From positions 20,993,501 through 21,057,500 of the forward strand of contig CM032230.1 in the NCBI GenBank assembly GCA_019009955.1: a DNA stretch of 64,000 bases, written 5' to 3'. A program made the translations under genes and the position numbers. Below, piece by piece: positions 20,842 to 32,960 of this stretch. Source of the stretch: Riptortus pedestris (lineage: Eukaryota; Arthropoda; Insecta; Hemiptera; Alydidae). Within the stretch, counting starts at the first letter, position 1; every line of letters starts with the position of its first letter. The notes under the pieces were generated by a model. The model did not search any database, was not told the origin of the DNA, and saw nothing but the letters and a program-made list of their open reading frames with translations.

Positions 20842-21665
20842 GTATTGGGTGACAAGGCTAATAGTGTGTTTGCTTATACTGATGGCTCAAAGACAGTAAA
20901 TGGTACACGTTCTGTTGCGATACTTGGGTCCAATAATTACCAGCTAAAGTTGACGCCTGTATCTAGCTCCTATACAGCTGAGCTTCAGGCCATCCTATTA
21001 GCCTTGTCAAGAGTTCTTAGTTGCAAAAATGAAATAGTACTGTGCACAGATTCATTGAGCTCACTACATACACTCAACAACATTTACTCGAGAAATCCTT
21101 GGCTATCAAAATTTTTGAACAATTTCACCGCCTAAACTCTAGTAACATACACATTAGTCTTTTATGGTTACCCGGACATACAAACCTCAAGGAAAGTACA
21201 GACATCGACAGATTAGCCAAGTGTACTGTAGACAAACCAGACATTGACATAAACTGTACAGACCACCAAGACGTATTAGCCGAATGCACTAAGGCACTAC
21301 AACAGCAGTGGCAGCAATCTTGGGATAACACAAACGACAATAAACTAAGACAAATAAAACAAACAGTTAAGGAATGGCCATCAAGTAACAGGAGCACACG
21401 AAGAGAGGAAGTTGTGCTGACCAGACTTCGCATTGGCCATTCCTTGCTGACCCACGGACACTTAATGACAAACAAGGACACACCGACTTATAGTGTAGAC
21501 ATTGTAACGAAACTTTAACTGTACATCACATATTGACTTGACTATCGACGACGAGACAATTTAAACATTCCACATGACTTATAGGAACTATTGACCGATA
21601 ACAATGATTACGTAGGGTGAGTCATTAAACATCTAAAAGATATTAAAATATTTAACACACTATAA
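20842..21665 (+). pseudogene. I-group non-LTR retrotransposon, RNase H domain and C-terminal knuckle
   Basis: Three frames together give an RNase H domain: AYTDGSK (catalytic D), SSSYTAELQAILLAL (E), VLCTDSLSSLHTL (D), then after a frameshift near 21100-21130 LLWLPGHTNLKES...DRLAK (H...D region). It continues to RREEVVLTRLRIGHSLLTHG, a zinc knuckle CRHCNETLTVHHIL (after another shift near 21490), and decayed sequence to a stop at 21663-21665. RNase H removes RNA from the cDNA hybrid. This arrangement at the end of ORF2 is typical of the I/R1/LOA/Jockey-like assemblage; the exact family is not resolved. It is dead and 5' truncated: no reverse transcriptase upstream. Confidence 0.85.
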
Positions 21666-22149
21666 TCTACAATTTTTTCTACATTAGCAGGGTGTATAAA
21701 CTTTAATTTTATTTACTTATTGGTTCTTTTTTTTTTTTTTTGGTTATCCATTTTCCCTATTTTTATTATTTATTTAATTTTTCTCCCCCCCCCCCATCCT
21801 ATAGTTAAATTGTCATTTATACTATTTTCATCCCCCTGATGTTTCCGTATCGTACAATATCGTTTGCTTCATATATTCCCCATAGTTCACTCTTTTTCAG
21901 TTTTTTTTTGCATTCCTCTTTTTTAATAATACTTTAATAATGAGTTAATATACATAACATACTTTAATTAATCGCCTGCGTTGCGGAACACATTTAAGTA
22001 AATAAAATATTTCAGAAGAAAAGAATGGTAGGTCTCAAAACAGCATACCTTTGTTCTCATATTTCTTAAAATATGCCCTCCTAGGCATTAGCAATGGTTC
22101 AAAAATATTCCTCTCAGTCAGTATAATACTAATAAACCACCAAAAAATT
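21666..22149. other. T-rich flank, no gene
   Basis: Contains poly-T and poly-C runs (21728-21740, 21786-21795). May include the 3' untranslated part of the preceding retroelement. Confidence 0.4.
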
Positions 22150-22160
22150 AAAATTCCTTA

Positions 22161-22251
22161 TTTATTTATTTATTAACGTCCACTTTTTGCAACTTAGGCT
22201 AATCGGGACGGGTTATCTACAGGTTACCACCCGTTTCTAGCCAGGGTGGGA
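22161..22251 (-). mobile_element. SINE copy, 5' truncated, with 11-bp target duplication
   Basis: Minus-strand 3' half of the SINE (CTAGCCAGGGTGG, GGTTATCTACAGGTTACCAC, CACTTTTTGCAACTTAGG, TTTATTTATTT tail). AAAATTCCTTA flanks it at 22150-22160 and 22252-22262. Truncation at the 5' end with a target duplication is the signature of target-primed reverse transcription. Confidence 0.88.
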
Positions 22252-22262
22252 AAAATTCCTTA

Positions 22263-22711
22263 ATTCAATCAGTACCAAGTAGTAATTTGTCGAATAATAT
22301 CTAAAATCTTCTATATTTAAAAACTTCGGTTTCCAATATGGGGAATAGTGGAAAATAACATCTTGGGGAAAATGAGGTACCTACAGAATCGCATGTATAT
22401 GCAAAGATTCAATTTCATGTGCAACTTATATTTCCTAGTTATCAAACTCAATAAATAGGTTCATGTAAAACTATACGATATGCAAATGCCTGTAGTCTTA
22501 ATAATTAAGCAGAATCCCAAGCACAGAGCGTATTTGCATTTAGCACAAAACGTATAACTTCAATGAGATCAATACTTGATATTTATGCTTAGAATAAAGT
22601 AGTTCTTGACATAATAGCTTATGGATAATATGACATGAGTACGAGTAGGGGTTTACTAAAGGCTGAAAATAAATAATCCAATTATCTCCTGTAACATTAA
22701 AAAAAAATAAG
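22263..22711. other. No gene; traces of HLE-A subfamily-2 body
   Basis: The part 22540-22680 contains worn subfamily-2 words (AGAATAAAGTAGTTCTTGAC, ATGACATGAGTACGAGTAGG). Otherwise unassigned. Confidence 0.4.
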
Positions 22712-23399
22712 TCCGTCACGCAGGGGCTGCGTAAACTAAGCAGATTTCCTATGTGAAGTTCTAAATAGAGAAATCTGCATACTGGTAATACAAGCCCACC
22801 GTGAGTAAATACAGACGGTAATAAGAAATCTTTCAGTTAATTTTAATAAATTCCCAACTGAAACAAACGGCTTCTGAATTATAAAAAGTAATTCATATTT
22901 TAATAACTCAAATTTCAGTAGTACAAGAACTAAAAATGGGGGGGCGGCGGCGGACGAACAGACCGTATTTGCATAAATCACACAACGTAAGGAAGGTAAG
23001 GTAAGGGGTGAAACGACAGGTAAGGTTAGAAGCTTCTACCTGAGCCAGGAAGTTACGAAAACTGCCGAACTAAGCCGAACAATACCCGACCACAGCCTTC
23101 ATAAAAATGCAAATCTCTCGGTTAAGATTCAAGATAGAGAATAAATGTAGATAACAATATTTATAGCACATTGATTTGCTATAAGATTAGTTCTATACAA
23201 TTTTTTGATCCGGATTGCATAATACCGGAGATATTTTCAATCTAGGAAAATCTCCCCACTAAACCCCCCCTCCCCCTGGTCCAATCTCAGCCGTTAACGA
23301 ACTTGATCTTCCTTTTTACATAAAACGCCTGCAATACCGAGTTTGGTGACGATTAAACAAAAATTGCGACCCAAGCTAAAGTGGTAACACACAAATATA

Positions 23400-23462
<63 letters not shown>

Positions 23463-23584
23463 TTGAACGGACCTCATTTTCGTCATCTCCTGGGTAGAAT
23501 CGATGGACATTTGGAGACAATTTTCGAAAATCGCGTCATGAGTACGACCTCAATAGCTGATATCCATTATGGGAAATATGCTAT
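22712..23584 (+). mobile_element. HLE-A copy, full length (873 bp)
   Basis: Left terminus intact (TCCGTCACGCAGGGGCTGCG), long left body, double C-rich stretch, AT tract 23392-23459, right module; the terminal hairpin is mutated (GATATCCATTATGGGAAATA). Confidence 0.9.
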
Positions 23585-23594
23585 ATATTAATAC

Positions 23595-24346
23595 AACATT
23601 TACATTTGTCTGTTAATTTCGTTACCAAACTTGATATTTAATCGTTAAAACTAGTGATCAAGTTCGTTAAAGGCTGTAATCCGACCAGTGAGACAGGGGG
23701 TTTAGAAGGGAAAAATCATATTTGCTCTGATATTAAGCGTCTGATCGAAAAATTGTACAGACGCTTTATTATGGCAAATGTAATTTTATGTCCAGTCTCG
23801 CCGGAGATGTCGGCTCAATAGGGACCAGCTCAACATCAGTTCCTCTCCATCTCTAAGTAATTCTGTTATTTGTTTCTTTTAATATTTATTTTGTAATGTT
23901 TTAGTTATAAGTTTTGCATTGCATTTTATATATGTGCTCGTTTTAATTTTTTTTTTTTTTTTATATTTGACTACCTTTTGTTGACTTTTACATTTATTTA
24001 TATATCACATGTTTTTCAAAGTGTAAATGTTGAGTCACAGAGAACTGAATGTCTTTAATAAACGAAGCATTTTGAGTGGAGGTGTGTTTGACCTTTTGAT
24101 CCTTCCGTTGATGATGGACCTCCACCAGCCAGCCTAAATCCTGAGTAATGTTATAAGAATGTTAAGTACATTTTTTCATATTTGGTTATTAATCGAGATA
24201 TTTGCATTTTTTTAGTTCAATAAACTCTCACTCCAACTCATGTCATATAACAATAAGCATATGAAGCACGTTATTTAAACTTAAATACGAAATATTGATT
24301 TCATGGAACATTTTCTTTTTGAGATAAATGCAAATACCTGACGTAC
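23595..24346 (-). repeat. HLE-A subfamily-2 body split by an unclassified insertion
   Basis: Minus-strand HLE-A body at 23595-23797 (TTTGTCTGTTAATTTCGTTA onward) and 24150-24346. Between them, about 23798-24149 is foreign: a moderately GC-rich segment with a T run at 23946-23962 and ACTTTAATAAACGAAGC-like words. It has no recognised family; exact ends are uncertain by a few bases. Confidence 0.6.
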
Positions 24347-24448
24347 AAGGGAAATAAGCTATTGGGGTCGTACTCATGACGCGATTTTCGAAAAATTCTT
24401 CAAAAGTCCATCGATCCTACCCAGATGACGAAAATGAGGGCCGTTCAA

Positions 24449-24503
<55 letters not shown>

Positions 24504-24935
24504 TGTTAACGCTATAGCGGTCGCAATTATTGTTTGGTCGTAAACTCGATATTTAAACGTTTTATGCAAAAAGACAGACCAAGTTCGATATTGGCTGAAA
24601 TTGGACCAGTGGGAAGGGGGGGGGGGTTAGAGGAAGGGATTTTCAAAAATTTTAAATATCTCCGTTACCATACTGATCAAAACATTGCATAGAACCAATC
24701 TTATTGTAAATTAAATTTACTATAAATATTGTTTTATACATTTATTCTCTATCTTAAATACTAACCGAGATATTTGCATTTTTATTAATTGTGGGCCGAT
24801 AACGGATGACTGAATTTCCCGCCAAAAGCTAGTTCGGCCATTTGCCGTAACTGTTCGGCTCTCCTATGGAGATTTCTCAATTGTATAACTTCACGTGGGA
24901 AATCTACTTCGTTTACGCAGCACCTGCGTGACGGA
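24347..24935 (-). mobile_element. HLE-A copy, nearly full length
   Basis: Right end at left (half of the hairpin missing), AT tract 24455-24500, body, and an intact left terminus ending GACGGA at 24935 with one change in the mini-hairpin (CAGCACCTGCG). Confidence 0.85.
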
Positions 24936-25851
24936 CTTTTTTTATTCGGTCCAGAGACATAGCACTCAGTACCCAGCCCGTGAGAAGTAGGCTCCTTGAT
25001 CAAATTTCATGTGTTTAAATTACAAATTTCTGGTACCATAGGATTAAATACTGATCTTTCCAGAATAACTGATACGAATTGCTGATAATCTTATTTCACC
25101 TTTTCGAGTTGTATGCAACAAATGGCGTTGAGGTGATGGAGGAATTCAACAAGTGGGAATACTGACTGAATGGGCCAACCTACGAATGTCATCTACATAT
25201 CTAAAACAAAGGGGTGGTTTGAGGTTGGCCGCCCTACCTTCCATATTTCCCGTCTATAGCTCTCCCGCCACAACAATTAATAGTAACACATCGATTGCCT
25301 CCATTGTAAAACTCTTCATTGAATAGGAACTACTATAGCAGGATGGGGGAGGGGTAATGGTCATTAATACAGATATTAATAGTACTTCATTTCATTAAAT
25401 CCAGCTCGATTTTCGTAAAAATGGATATACATCAACGTCTCTGGCACAGATGAGATCTGAGGGTAAATTCTTTACAATTTATGGAATCATTGAAATTTAC
25501 CTGTAACAAGTTATATGCAGAAAAATGGACAACACTAGTGGGTAGCTGGTGAAAAAACTCCAACCAGTAAAGGACAGCAGAAAAATATAATATACAACAT
25601 ATATATGAACCTCATTTTCTTATTCTCCCCGGTAGTAACTATATAAATTTAAAAAAATCGTGTCACGCGTACAACCCCAAAATCAGAATTCAGTTGAGAT
25701 AAATCCAGCTAGTCAAACATAAGGGTCGGGTTATATGGATAGACTATGTACTCACATTTATTTGCATTATATCTCGTTTAATTTATCCATAAATAATGTG
25801 ACAAACGTGGACATAAAAACTTTTGGCCCAACGGCACACGAAGAGATAAAT
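24936..25851. other. No gene; HLE-A right-end trace at 25603-25690
   Basis: Unassigned apart from a worn right module (TGAACCTCATTTTCTTATTC, ATCGTGTCACGCGTACAACC). A modestly GC-rich interval at 25130-25350 has no open frame. Confidence 0.4.
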
Positions 25852-28080
25852 ATAAAATATATGGATTTGGTGGAAGCCTAAATGGTTAGTTAGTTCCAAT
25901 GTGATGGCATAGCAGACCAAAGATAGATATTGCTTAATTAAGAATAAAATATATGGATTTGGTGGAGAGCCTAAATGGTCAGTTAGTCCCATTGTGATGG
26001 CTTAGCAGACCAAAGATAAATACTTCTTAATTAAGAACAAAATATATGGATTTGGTGGAGAGCCTAAATGGTTAGTTAGTCCCATTGTGATGGCTAACAG
26101 ACCAAAGATAGATACTTCTTAAAGAGCAAATATGGAGTTGGTAGAGAGCCTAAATGGTTAGTTAGTCGCATTGAGATGGCTTACAGACCAAAAATAGGTA
26201 CTTCTTAAACAGCAAAATACAGAGTATGTAGAAAACCTAAATGGTTAGTTAGTCCCATTGTGATGGCTTAGCAGACCAAAGATAAATACTTCATACAAGC
26301 GCAAAATACGGAGCATGAAGAGAGTCTAAATGGTCAGTTAGTCCCATTGTGGTGCCTTAGCAGAACAAAGATAGATACTTCTTAAAGAGCAAATATGGAG
26401 TTGGTAGAGAGCCTAAATGGTTAGTTAGTCGCATTGAGATGGCTTACAGACCAAAAATAGGTACTTCTTAAACAGCAAAATACAGAGTATGTAGAAAACC
26501 TAAATGGTTAGTTGGTCCCATTGTGATGGCTTAGCAGACCAAAGATAAATACTTCTTACAAGAGCAAAATACGGAGCAGGTAAAGAGCCTAAATGGTTAA
26601 ATAGTCCCATTGTGATGGCTTAGCAGACCAAAAATAGATACTTTTTAAGGGGCAAAATATGGAGTCGGTAGAGAGCCTAAATGGTTAGTTAGTCCTATTG
26701 TGATGGCTTAGCAGACCAAAAATAGGTACTTCTTAAACAGCAAAATACAGAGTATGTAGAAAGCCTAAATGGTTAGTTAGTCCCATTGTGATGGCTTAGC
26801 AGACCAAAGATAAAGACTTCTTAAAGAGCAAAATACGGAGTACGTAGAAAGCCTAAATGGTTAGTTAGTCCCATTGTGATGACTTAGCAGACCAAAAATA
26901 GATACTTTTTAAGGGGCAAAATATGGAGTCGGTAGAGAGCCTAAATGGTTAGTTAGTCCCATTGTGATGGCTTAGCAGACCAAAAATAGATACTTTTTAA
27001 GGGGCAAAATATGGAGTCGGTAGAGAGCCTAAATGGTTAGTTAGTCCCATTGTGATGGCTTAGCAGACCAAAGATAAATACTTCCTACAAGAGCAAAATA
27101 CGGAGAAGGTAAAGAGCCTAAATGGTTAGTTAGTCCCATTGTGATGGCTTAGCAGACCAAAGATAGATACTTCTTAAGGGGCAAAATATGGAGTCGGTAG
27201 AGAGCCTAAATGGTTAGTTAGTCCCATTGTGATGGCTTAGCAGACCAAAAATAGATACTTCTTACAAGAGAAAAATACAGAGCATGAAGAAAGACTAAAA
27301 GGTTAGTTAGTCCCATTGTGATGGCTTAGCAGACCAAAGATAGATACTTCTTACAAGAGCAAAATACGGAGCATGAAGAGAGACGAAATGGTTACTTGGT
27401 CCCAATGGGATGGCTTATCAGACCAAAGATAACTACGTCTTACACGCGCAAAATACGGAGCAGGTAGAGAGACTAACTGGTTAGTTAGTCCTATTGTGAT
27501 GGCTTAGCAGACCAAAAATAGGTACTTCTTAAACAGCAAAATACAGAGTATGTAGAAAGCCTAAATGGTTAGTTAGTCCCATTGTGATGGCTTAGCAGAC
27601 CAAAGATAAATACTTCTTACAAGAGCAAAATACGGAGCATGAAGAGAGACGAAATGGTTAGTTAGTCCCATTGTGATGGCTTAGCAGACCAAAAATAGAT
27701 ACTTCTTAATGAGCAAAATACGGAGTATGTAGAAAGCCTAAATGGTTAGTTAGTCCCATTGTGATGGCTTAGCAGACCAAAGATAAATACTTCTTAAAGA
27801 GCAAAATACGGAGTATGTAGAGAGCCTAAATGGTTAGTTAGACCCATTTTGATGGCTTAGCAGACCAAAAATAGATACTTCTTAAGGGGCAAAATATGGA
27901 GTCGGTAGAGAGCCTAAATGGTTAAATACTTCCATTGTGGTAGATAAATACCAGACCAAAGATAAATACTTCTTAATTAAGAAGCAAAATATATGGATTT
28001 GGTTGGGCGCCTAAATAGTTAGTTCCATTGTGGTGGCTTAACAGATCACCAGAAGATAGATACTTCTTAAATAAGAGCAT
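25852..28080. repeat. Satellite array, about 92-bp unit, roughly 23-24 copies
   Basis: Units of 86-95 bases share GAGCCTAAATGGTTAGTTAG, CCCATTGTGATGGCTTAGCA, GACCAAAGATAGATACTTC and a variable tail (TTAATTAAGAAC, TTAAAGAGCAAAATA, TTAAGGGGCAAAATA or TTACAAGAGCAAAATA). Tail variants recur in blocks, so several-unit segments have been amplified together. Both edges are the most diverged (the last units drop the TTAGTTAGTCCC part). Confidence 0.95.
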
Positions 28081-28159
28081 ATACACTTCTTAGAGCAAAC
28101 TAGTGATTCAAATTAACTCGCGATATTGAGTATGTTATCTCACATTAGAGATGGCGAGG

Positions 28160-28345
28160 TAAGACGGATAGAGGAAGTACAACTTCAAAGCTAGGTAACC
28201 TTACAGGAAAAAAAACCTAGTCTTGGATACTGTAGATTGACCTGGCACCTCTCGCGTAGTATTGTAGTTCAAATAACGCTTGGGCAAGAAAAGGGTGGTA
28301 ACCTACGGACAACCAATTCCCATTACGCGCAGTTAGACAACAATA
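28160..28345 (+). repeat. Decayed SINE-like copy
   Basis: AAAGGGTGGTAACCTACGGA and CCAATTCCCATTA match the SINE 3' body (28290-28330); the tRNA-like part is not clear. Confidence 0.45.
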
Positions 28346-28595
28346 AGAAACCAATTTTTTCTTTATAACATTTGACCATTGGAAAAATCATATTGTTGAT
28401 AAATAATATTTATTATGAATACTGCCATAAGCATTTCGGGTGATTGGCAGAAAGGTAAAATCTGGACTTGATAAATGTAAAACCTGCATTAATAATTAAG
28501 AAGGTTTATTCCTTCCAAATATTTCAAAGAGGTTTTTTTTGGAACCTGGAGTTTTTACATTCCAAACACAATTAATCACAATATAAAATAATGTG
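28346..28595. other. No recognisable feature
   Basis: AT-rich unassigned sequence. Confidence 0.4.
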
Positions 28596-28775
28596 GAGGC
28601 TCAGGTTAGCTATGAGAGCGTTGGTCTTAATCTCACATGGTTAACCTTGAGTGCTAGTTCGATTATCACCTGGACAATAGGAGTTTATTTAGTGACAAAC
28701 TCATGGTTACTAAAGAGTGGCAACCCCGTTCCAATTAGCGTTAGTCGGACATAGTAGAAATTAATAAGTAAAGTA
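28596..28775 (+). mobile_element. SINE copy
   Basis: GAGGCTCAGGTTAGC start, CTCACATGGTTAACC, diverged B box CTAGTTCGATTATCACC, body and AATAAGTAAAG tail. No clear target duplication. Confidence 0.8.
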
Positions 28776-28799
28776 AAGAATATGTTCAACATGTAATTT

Positions 28800-28990
28800 G
28801 AGGCTCAGGTTTGCCATGTGATCTAAAGCAGCGTTGGCCTTAATCTCACATGTAAACCTAGAGTCGCGAATTTGATTCCTCCCTGGGCAATAGGAACTTA
28901 TTTAGTAAGGAACTCATTAAATAAAAACCTTAGTCCAACCTTCACTAGAAAAGGATGGTGCCATATAGATGACCCCCTGACAGCATTAGC
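28800..28990 (+). mobile_element. SINE copy
   Basis: GAGGCTCAGGTTTGCCATGT, CTCACATGTAAACC, B box GCGAATTTGATTCCTCCC, CTGGGCAATAGGAAC and a worn 3' body. Lies in tandem orientation only 25 bases after the previous copy. Confidence 0.8.
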
Positions 28991-29895
28991 AGCAGAAAAA
29001 CGAGAGTCAAATCACAATAAATAGAAACTAGGCACAATAATAGAATGGGTTCAACAATAAATATAGAAAAGCACAAATCACGTTGGTTAATATAAAGGAT
29101 ATATGAAGGTAAACCTGGTGTTGGATAATCGGTAAGGCCAATATCACAACTCCAGATTGTCAGAAGGCTAATTCCGAGTATATCTGGGAATTTAGGTTCA
29201 TTCATTGCTCAAGAATGAGTCATTTAATGTACATATTTATATTTCTTGTTGAGGTCATTTCTGGTTCCTTGTAAGGGACGTGCTTGGCCAGCTTCTCTTT
29301 CTGCTAACTAATGCAGAAATGAAAACGGTGAACTAAGCGACTCAGTGCTTAGTAATATTTTAAATAAGTGCTCTTCATCCGACGAAAAATACTAGGGCTT
29401 AAATTCCTAATATAAATAATGGCTGAACTCTATTATATTACAACTCTTTAATCTTCTTCAACATATACTTTAGCGCAACTGAGGATGAGTTTGAAGAATA
29501 CATGCAGCAACAAACTAGAATATCTGTATTCCAAAAGATGTTATCAAAATACAAAACAAAAGAGAAATACTTACTCGGGGATTCTTCTTGGTGAAAGGAA
29601 CTCTGTCGGTCTGTCCAATGCAGCGTGAAATAATGATAATCAAATGAAATTAAACTGTTAATACATAGCATAAACAATATTTTGACTATGTTCACATTCA
29701 CTCTAAACATGCTCTCTAACTCTTTTATATGATGTGATTCTTAGATTCATTTTAAATGATTTAAAAACACAATTAATAATGCTTCCTATCAGGGTCTCTT
29801 ATTAAAACAGATTAAAGATAATAGCATATGTAAATACAAAAAAAAAAACAATTTTTGGAATGTTTTGAGAAACACGCAAAGGAATAACTAACATA
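28991..29895. other. No recognisable feature
   Basis: Two minus-strand open frames (28945-29205, 29438-29710) are AT-rich, with no motif or splice context; I do not believe they are genes. No repeat family recognised. Confidence 0.4.
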
Positions 29896-30105
29896 CAGGG
29901 TCATTCAAAAAGGATGAACTGATTTCAAAACTTTATGGTGCTTTACACCAGCATCGCAGCAGAACATGGCGATAATGATGATGATGATGACACCACAAAA
30001 TTTCAACACCGGTTAAATGCATGTCCCTTTATTACAATCTTGTATTACTGTCTGTTAATAAGATATAGCCTAATGAAATCGGTTCATTCTTTTTGAAAGA
30101 CTCTG
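29896..30105. mobile_element. MITE, 210 bp, TA-flanked (Tc1/mariner type)
   Basis: Terminal inverted repeats of about 33 bases: CAGGGTCATTCAAAAAGGAT at left, inverted with few mismatches at right (AATCGGTTCATTCTTTTTGA...CTCTG). TA on both sides (29894-29895, 30106-30107). A GATGATGATGATG run lies in the middle. No coding sequence. Confidence 0.88.
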
Positions 30106-30177
30106 TATGAACACTATAAGAAAATTAAATAAATATGTCCTCGGTGAATATTCATTGCCTTTAAATAATTCCTAGAA

Positions 30178-30478
30178 GTAGCTATTTAACAGGGTTGTAC
30201 TCAAGACGCAAGTTTCGAAAAAAAAATTTTAAAATTTCCATCGATCCTACTTAGTAGATAACAAAAATGAGGTTCGTTCAAAAATAGCAAGTATTTGATG
30301 TTACAGCTCTAAAAGCCGCCATTTTTGTGTTATTGTTACCAAACTCGATATAAAAAACCTTTTTACTTAAAAAGATCAAGTTCTAAAAGAAAGATCAAGT
30401 TCGTTAATGGCAGAAATCGGATCAAGAGGAGGAGGTGGTTTAAGAGACTAATTCTGAAAATTCGAAATATCTCCGTTT
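30178..30478 (-). repeat. HLE-A copy, right half, interrupted by a nested copy
   Basis: Right module and body on minus without the AT tract, with a short duplication (GATCAAGTTC twice). At ATCTCCGTTT it is broken by the copy at 30479-31106; subfamily-2 body resumes at about 31112 and runs to about 31350. Confidence 0.75.
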
Positions 30479-30619
30479 TTAGCAGATTTCCCTTAAGGGA
30501 AATCAGCTATTGAGGTTGTACTCCCGACGGATTTTCCGAAATTTTTCTTCAAATGTCCGCCTATGCTACCTAGTAGATGACGAAAATGAGGTCCGTTCAA
30601 AACTGTATATATGTATATG

Positions 30620-30676
<57 letters not shown>

Positions 30677-31106
30677 CTGTTACCGCTCTAGTCTCAATTT
30701 TTGCTTAATCATTACCAAACTCAATATTTAATCGTTTTATGTAAAAAGAAAGATCAAGTTCGTTAACGGCTGAAATCGGACCAGTGGGAGGGGGGAGGTT
30801 TAGAGGGGAGGATTTTCGAAAATTCGAATATCCCTGTTACTATACGTCGGATCGAAAAATTATACAGAATCAATCTTCTTGCAAATCACATTTACTATAA
30901 ATATTGTTATATACATTTATTCTCTATCTTGAATGTTAACTGAGATATTTGCATTTTTATTAAATTGACGGCTAACGGACGAGAGTGACTTTCCCGCCAA
31001 AAGCTCGATCGGCTGTTTCCTTGATTGCTCGGCTCTCGTGAAATTTCTCTATTGTAAACCTTCACGTGGGAAATCTGCTTAGTTTACGCAGCCCCTGCGT
31101 GACGGA
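30479..31106 (-). mobile_element. HLE-A copy, full length, nested in another copy
   Basis: Perfect terminal palindrome at left, AT tract 30605-30672, body, and perfect left terminus (GTGACGGA at 31099-31106). It is flanked by T runs on both sides, with no duplication longer than the Ts, which fits insertion at a TT (AA) site. Confidence 0.92.
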
Positions 31107-31738
31107 CTTTTTTATGTTGTTATATGCAAATTTTATCTAATATGAGTATTGACCGAGATATTTGGAATTTTTAGTTTTTAGCCTTCAGTAAACCCCATTC
31201 CTCCTCATCTCATACTAAAAGTAAGCTGTTATAACATGAATCTCTTTATTCTAAGCGTAAATAAATGACTAATTTATTATGGGAGATTCATAGGAATTCT
31301 TCTAGTCTCGTGTAAACAACACGTCTTATTGATTTATGATTCAAATAAGACAGTATGTTATTAATTGGCTCATTTTAAATGTAAAAATACACAATACAGA
31401 AAACATAAAAAATACAAATAAGTCAGTTAATAAAGGGAGTTAGCATAGAAATATTGCAAGAAATTCAATTTTCAGAAAGATTGGCCATGAATGTTTTTTT
31501 TAATTGATTGACAAAAACGAAGATTTTTTTGAGGAACACGTTTTAATAACTGAAAGTCTTCCTAAAGTGCTCGGTTGTATGTTAATAGACGCTAGCGCTT
31601 CACTTTAAGACAAGCTGTCATTGAGCCCGCTTTGTACTCCCAAGTCCAGCAACATACGTAATTAAAAATATTTTGAAAAATAATTTAAAGTTAATAGCAT
31701 GTAAGTTGTATTGCCAGAACCCGCAACACAAATAAAGG
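31107..31738. other. Remainder of interrupted HLE-A subfamily 2 (to about 31350), then unassigned
   Basis: TATTGACCGAGATATTTGG and GCCTTCAGTAAACCCCATTC are subfamily-2 words. After about 31350 I see no feature. Confidence 0.55.
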
Positions 31739-32458
31739 TCCGTAACGCAGAGGCTGAGTAAACTAAGCAGATTACACTCGTGAAGTTTTGCAAAAGATAA
31801 ATCTACATACCGGTAACACTTAACACCGTGAATATTAAGTGAATAAATAAAAACGAAATATTTCATTCAATTTTAATAAGCTCTAAACGGAAAGCTCTGA
31901 ATGGTAAACAAACAGGTCTGCCGACCACTCAGAGCTCATCAGGTAGATAGAAATATTCTTCACCGAAGAAAAAACAAACAAATAATGAAATTTTGCGTAT
32001 GCTAAAGAAGAAGCATACACCCATTCTCTATACCAAAGTCATGATAGCTGAACAGATACCGAAACGGCCGAACTAACTCAGCGGAATCGCAAGAACAGAA
32101 CCGACAATAGCCGGCAATATGAAAAGTGCAAATATCCCGGTCAATATTAAAGATAAGAATAAATGAATAGAACAATATTTATAGTACATTTGATTTGCAA
32201 TAAGATTGTTTCTGTACAAGTTTTTGATCTGACGAATAGAATCAGAGATATTTCGAATTTTCAAAAATTCCCACCTTTTAAACCTCCTCCCACTAGTCCG
32301 ATTTTAGCGATTAACGAACATGATCTTTCGTTTTGCATAAAACGATTAAATATCGAGTCTGGTAATAATCAAACAAAAATTACGACCGTTAGAGAGCGTT
32401 AACAGAAATATGTAAGACATTCTTCGAAAATCCCGTCATGAGTACGACCTCAATCGCT
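31739..32458 (+). mobile_element. HLE-A copy, internal AT tract and last hairpin missing
   Basis: Left terminus with two changes (TCCGTAACGCAGAGGCTGAG), full body, CGACCGTTAGAGAGCGTTAA, no AT tract, and a right module ending at GACCTCAATCGCTAA without the stem-loop. Confidence 0.85.
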
Positions 32459-32960
32459 AAAAGATTTAAACAAGAGAAGTTAAGTTTGTTTATCGATTCG
32501 ATTCACAATAACAGATTTTTTGAGCTGTCGGTTTATACGATAACATACAGTTAGTACCTATGATAGTTGTAGTACCAAAACCAACAAAAAAATTAATACT
32601 TGCAGATATTTACCAGACCTAAGCCTGGAGCATGCATGTCAATGAGGTATTTTTCTGTTAGTTTGCAAACCACGTATTCGTGCTTATTTCAGAAGGAGAC
32701 AGAAGGGTTGGTAGGAGTTGGGCAGAGGATTTTTGGCAGTGCGTACGTTCCAACATCGCATAAATCTAAGCCGATATTATGTGGAGGAAATTTTGGGTCT
32801 ATTGAAACACTCTTGAAGCCACGCCAATGGGATAATGCCCAACAAAATACTCACTGCTCTCGTTCTAGCAAACTGAGGGGTTTCCTTTTATGTGTCCTTA
32901 TAAGAGTTTTATAAAGAAAATAAACCAACACACATTATACTCGATTCCAATGACTATATT
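32459..32960. other. No recognisable feature
   Basis: An open frame at 32600-32914 has no motif or splice context. The interval is less AT-rich than its flanks and could be unique host sequence. Confidence 0.35.

Noticed and set aside
21125..21481. Minus-strand open frame opposite the RNase H fragment
   Set aside because: It is a shadow of the plus-strand retrotransposon reading frames.
25852..28080. CRISPR-like array
   Set aside because: The units are contiguous and diverge all along their length; there are no unique spacers, and the genome is eukaryotic.
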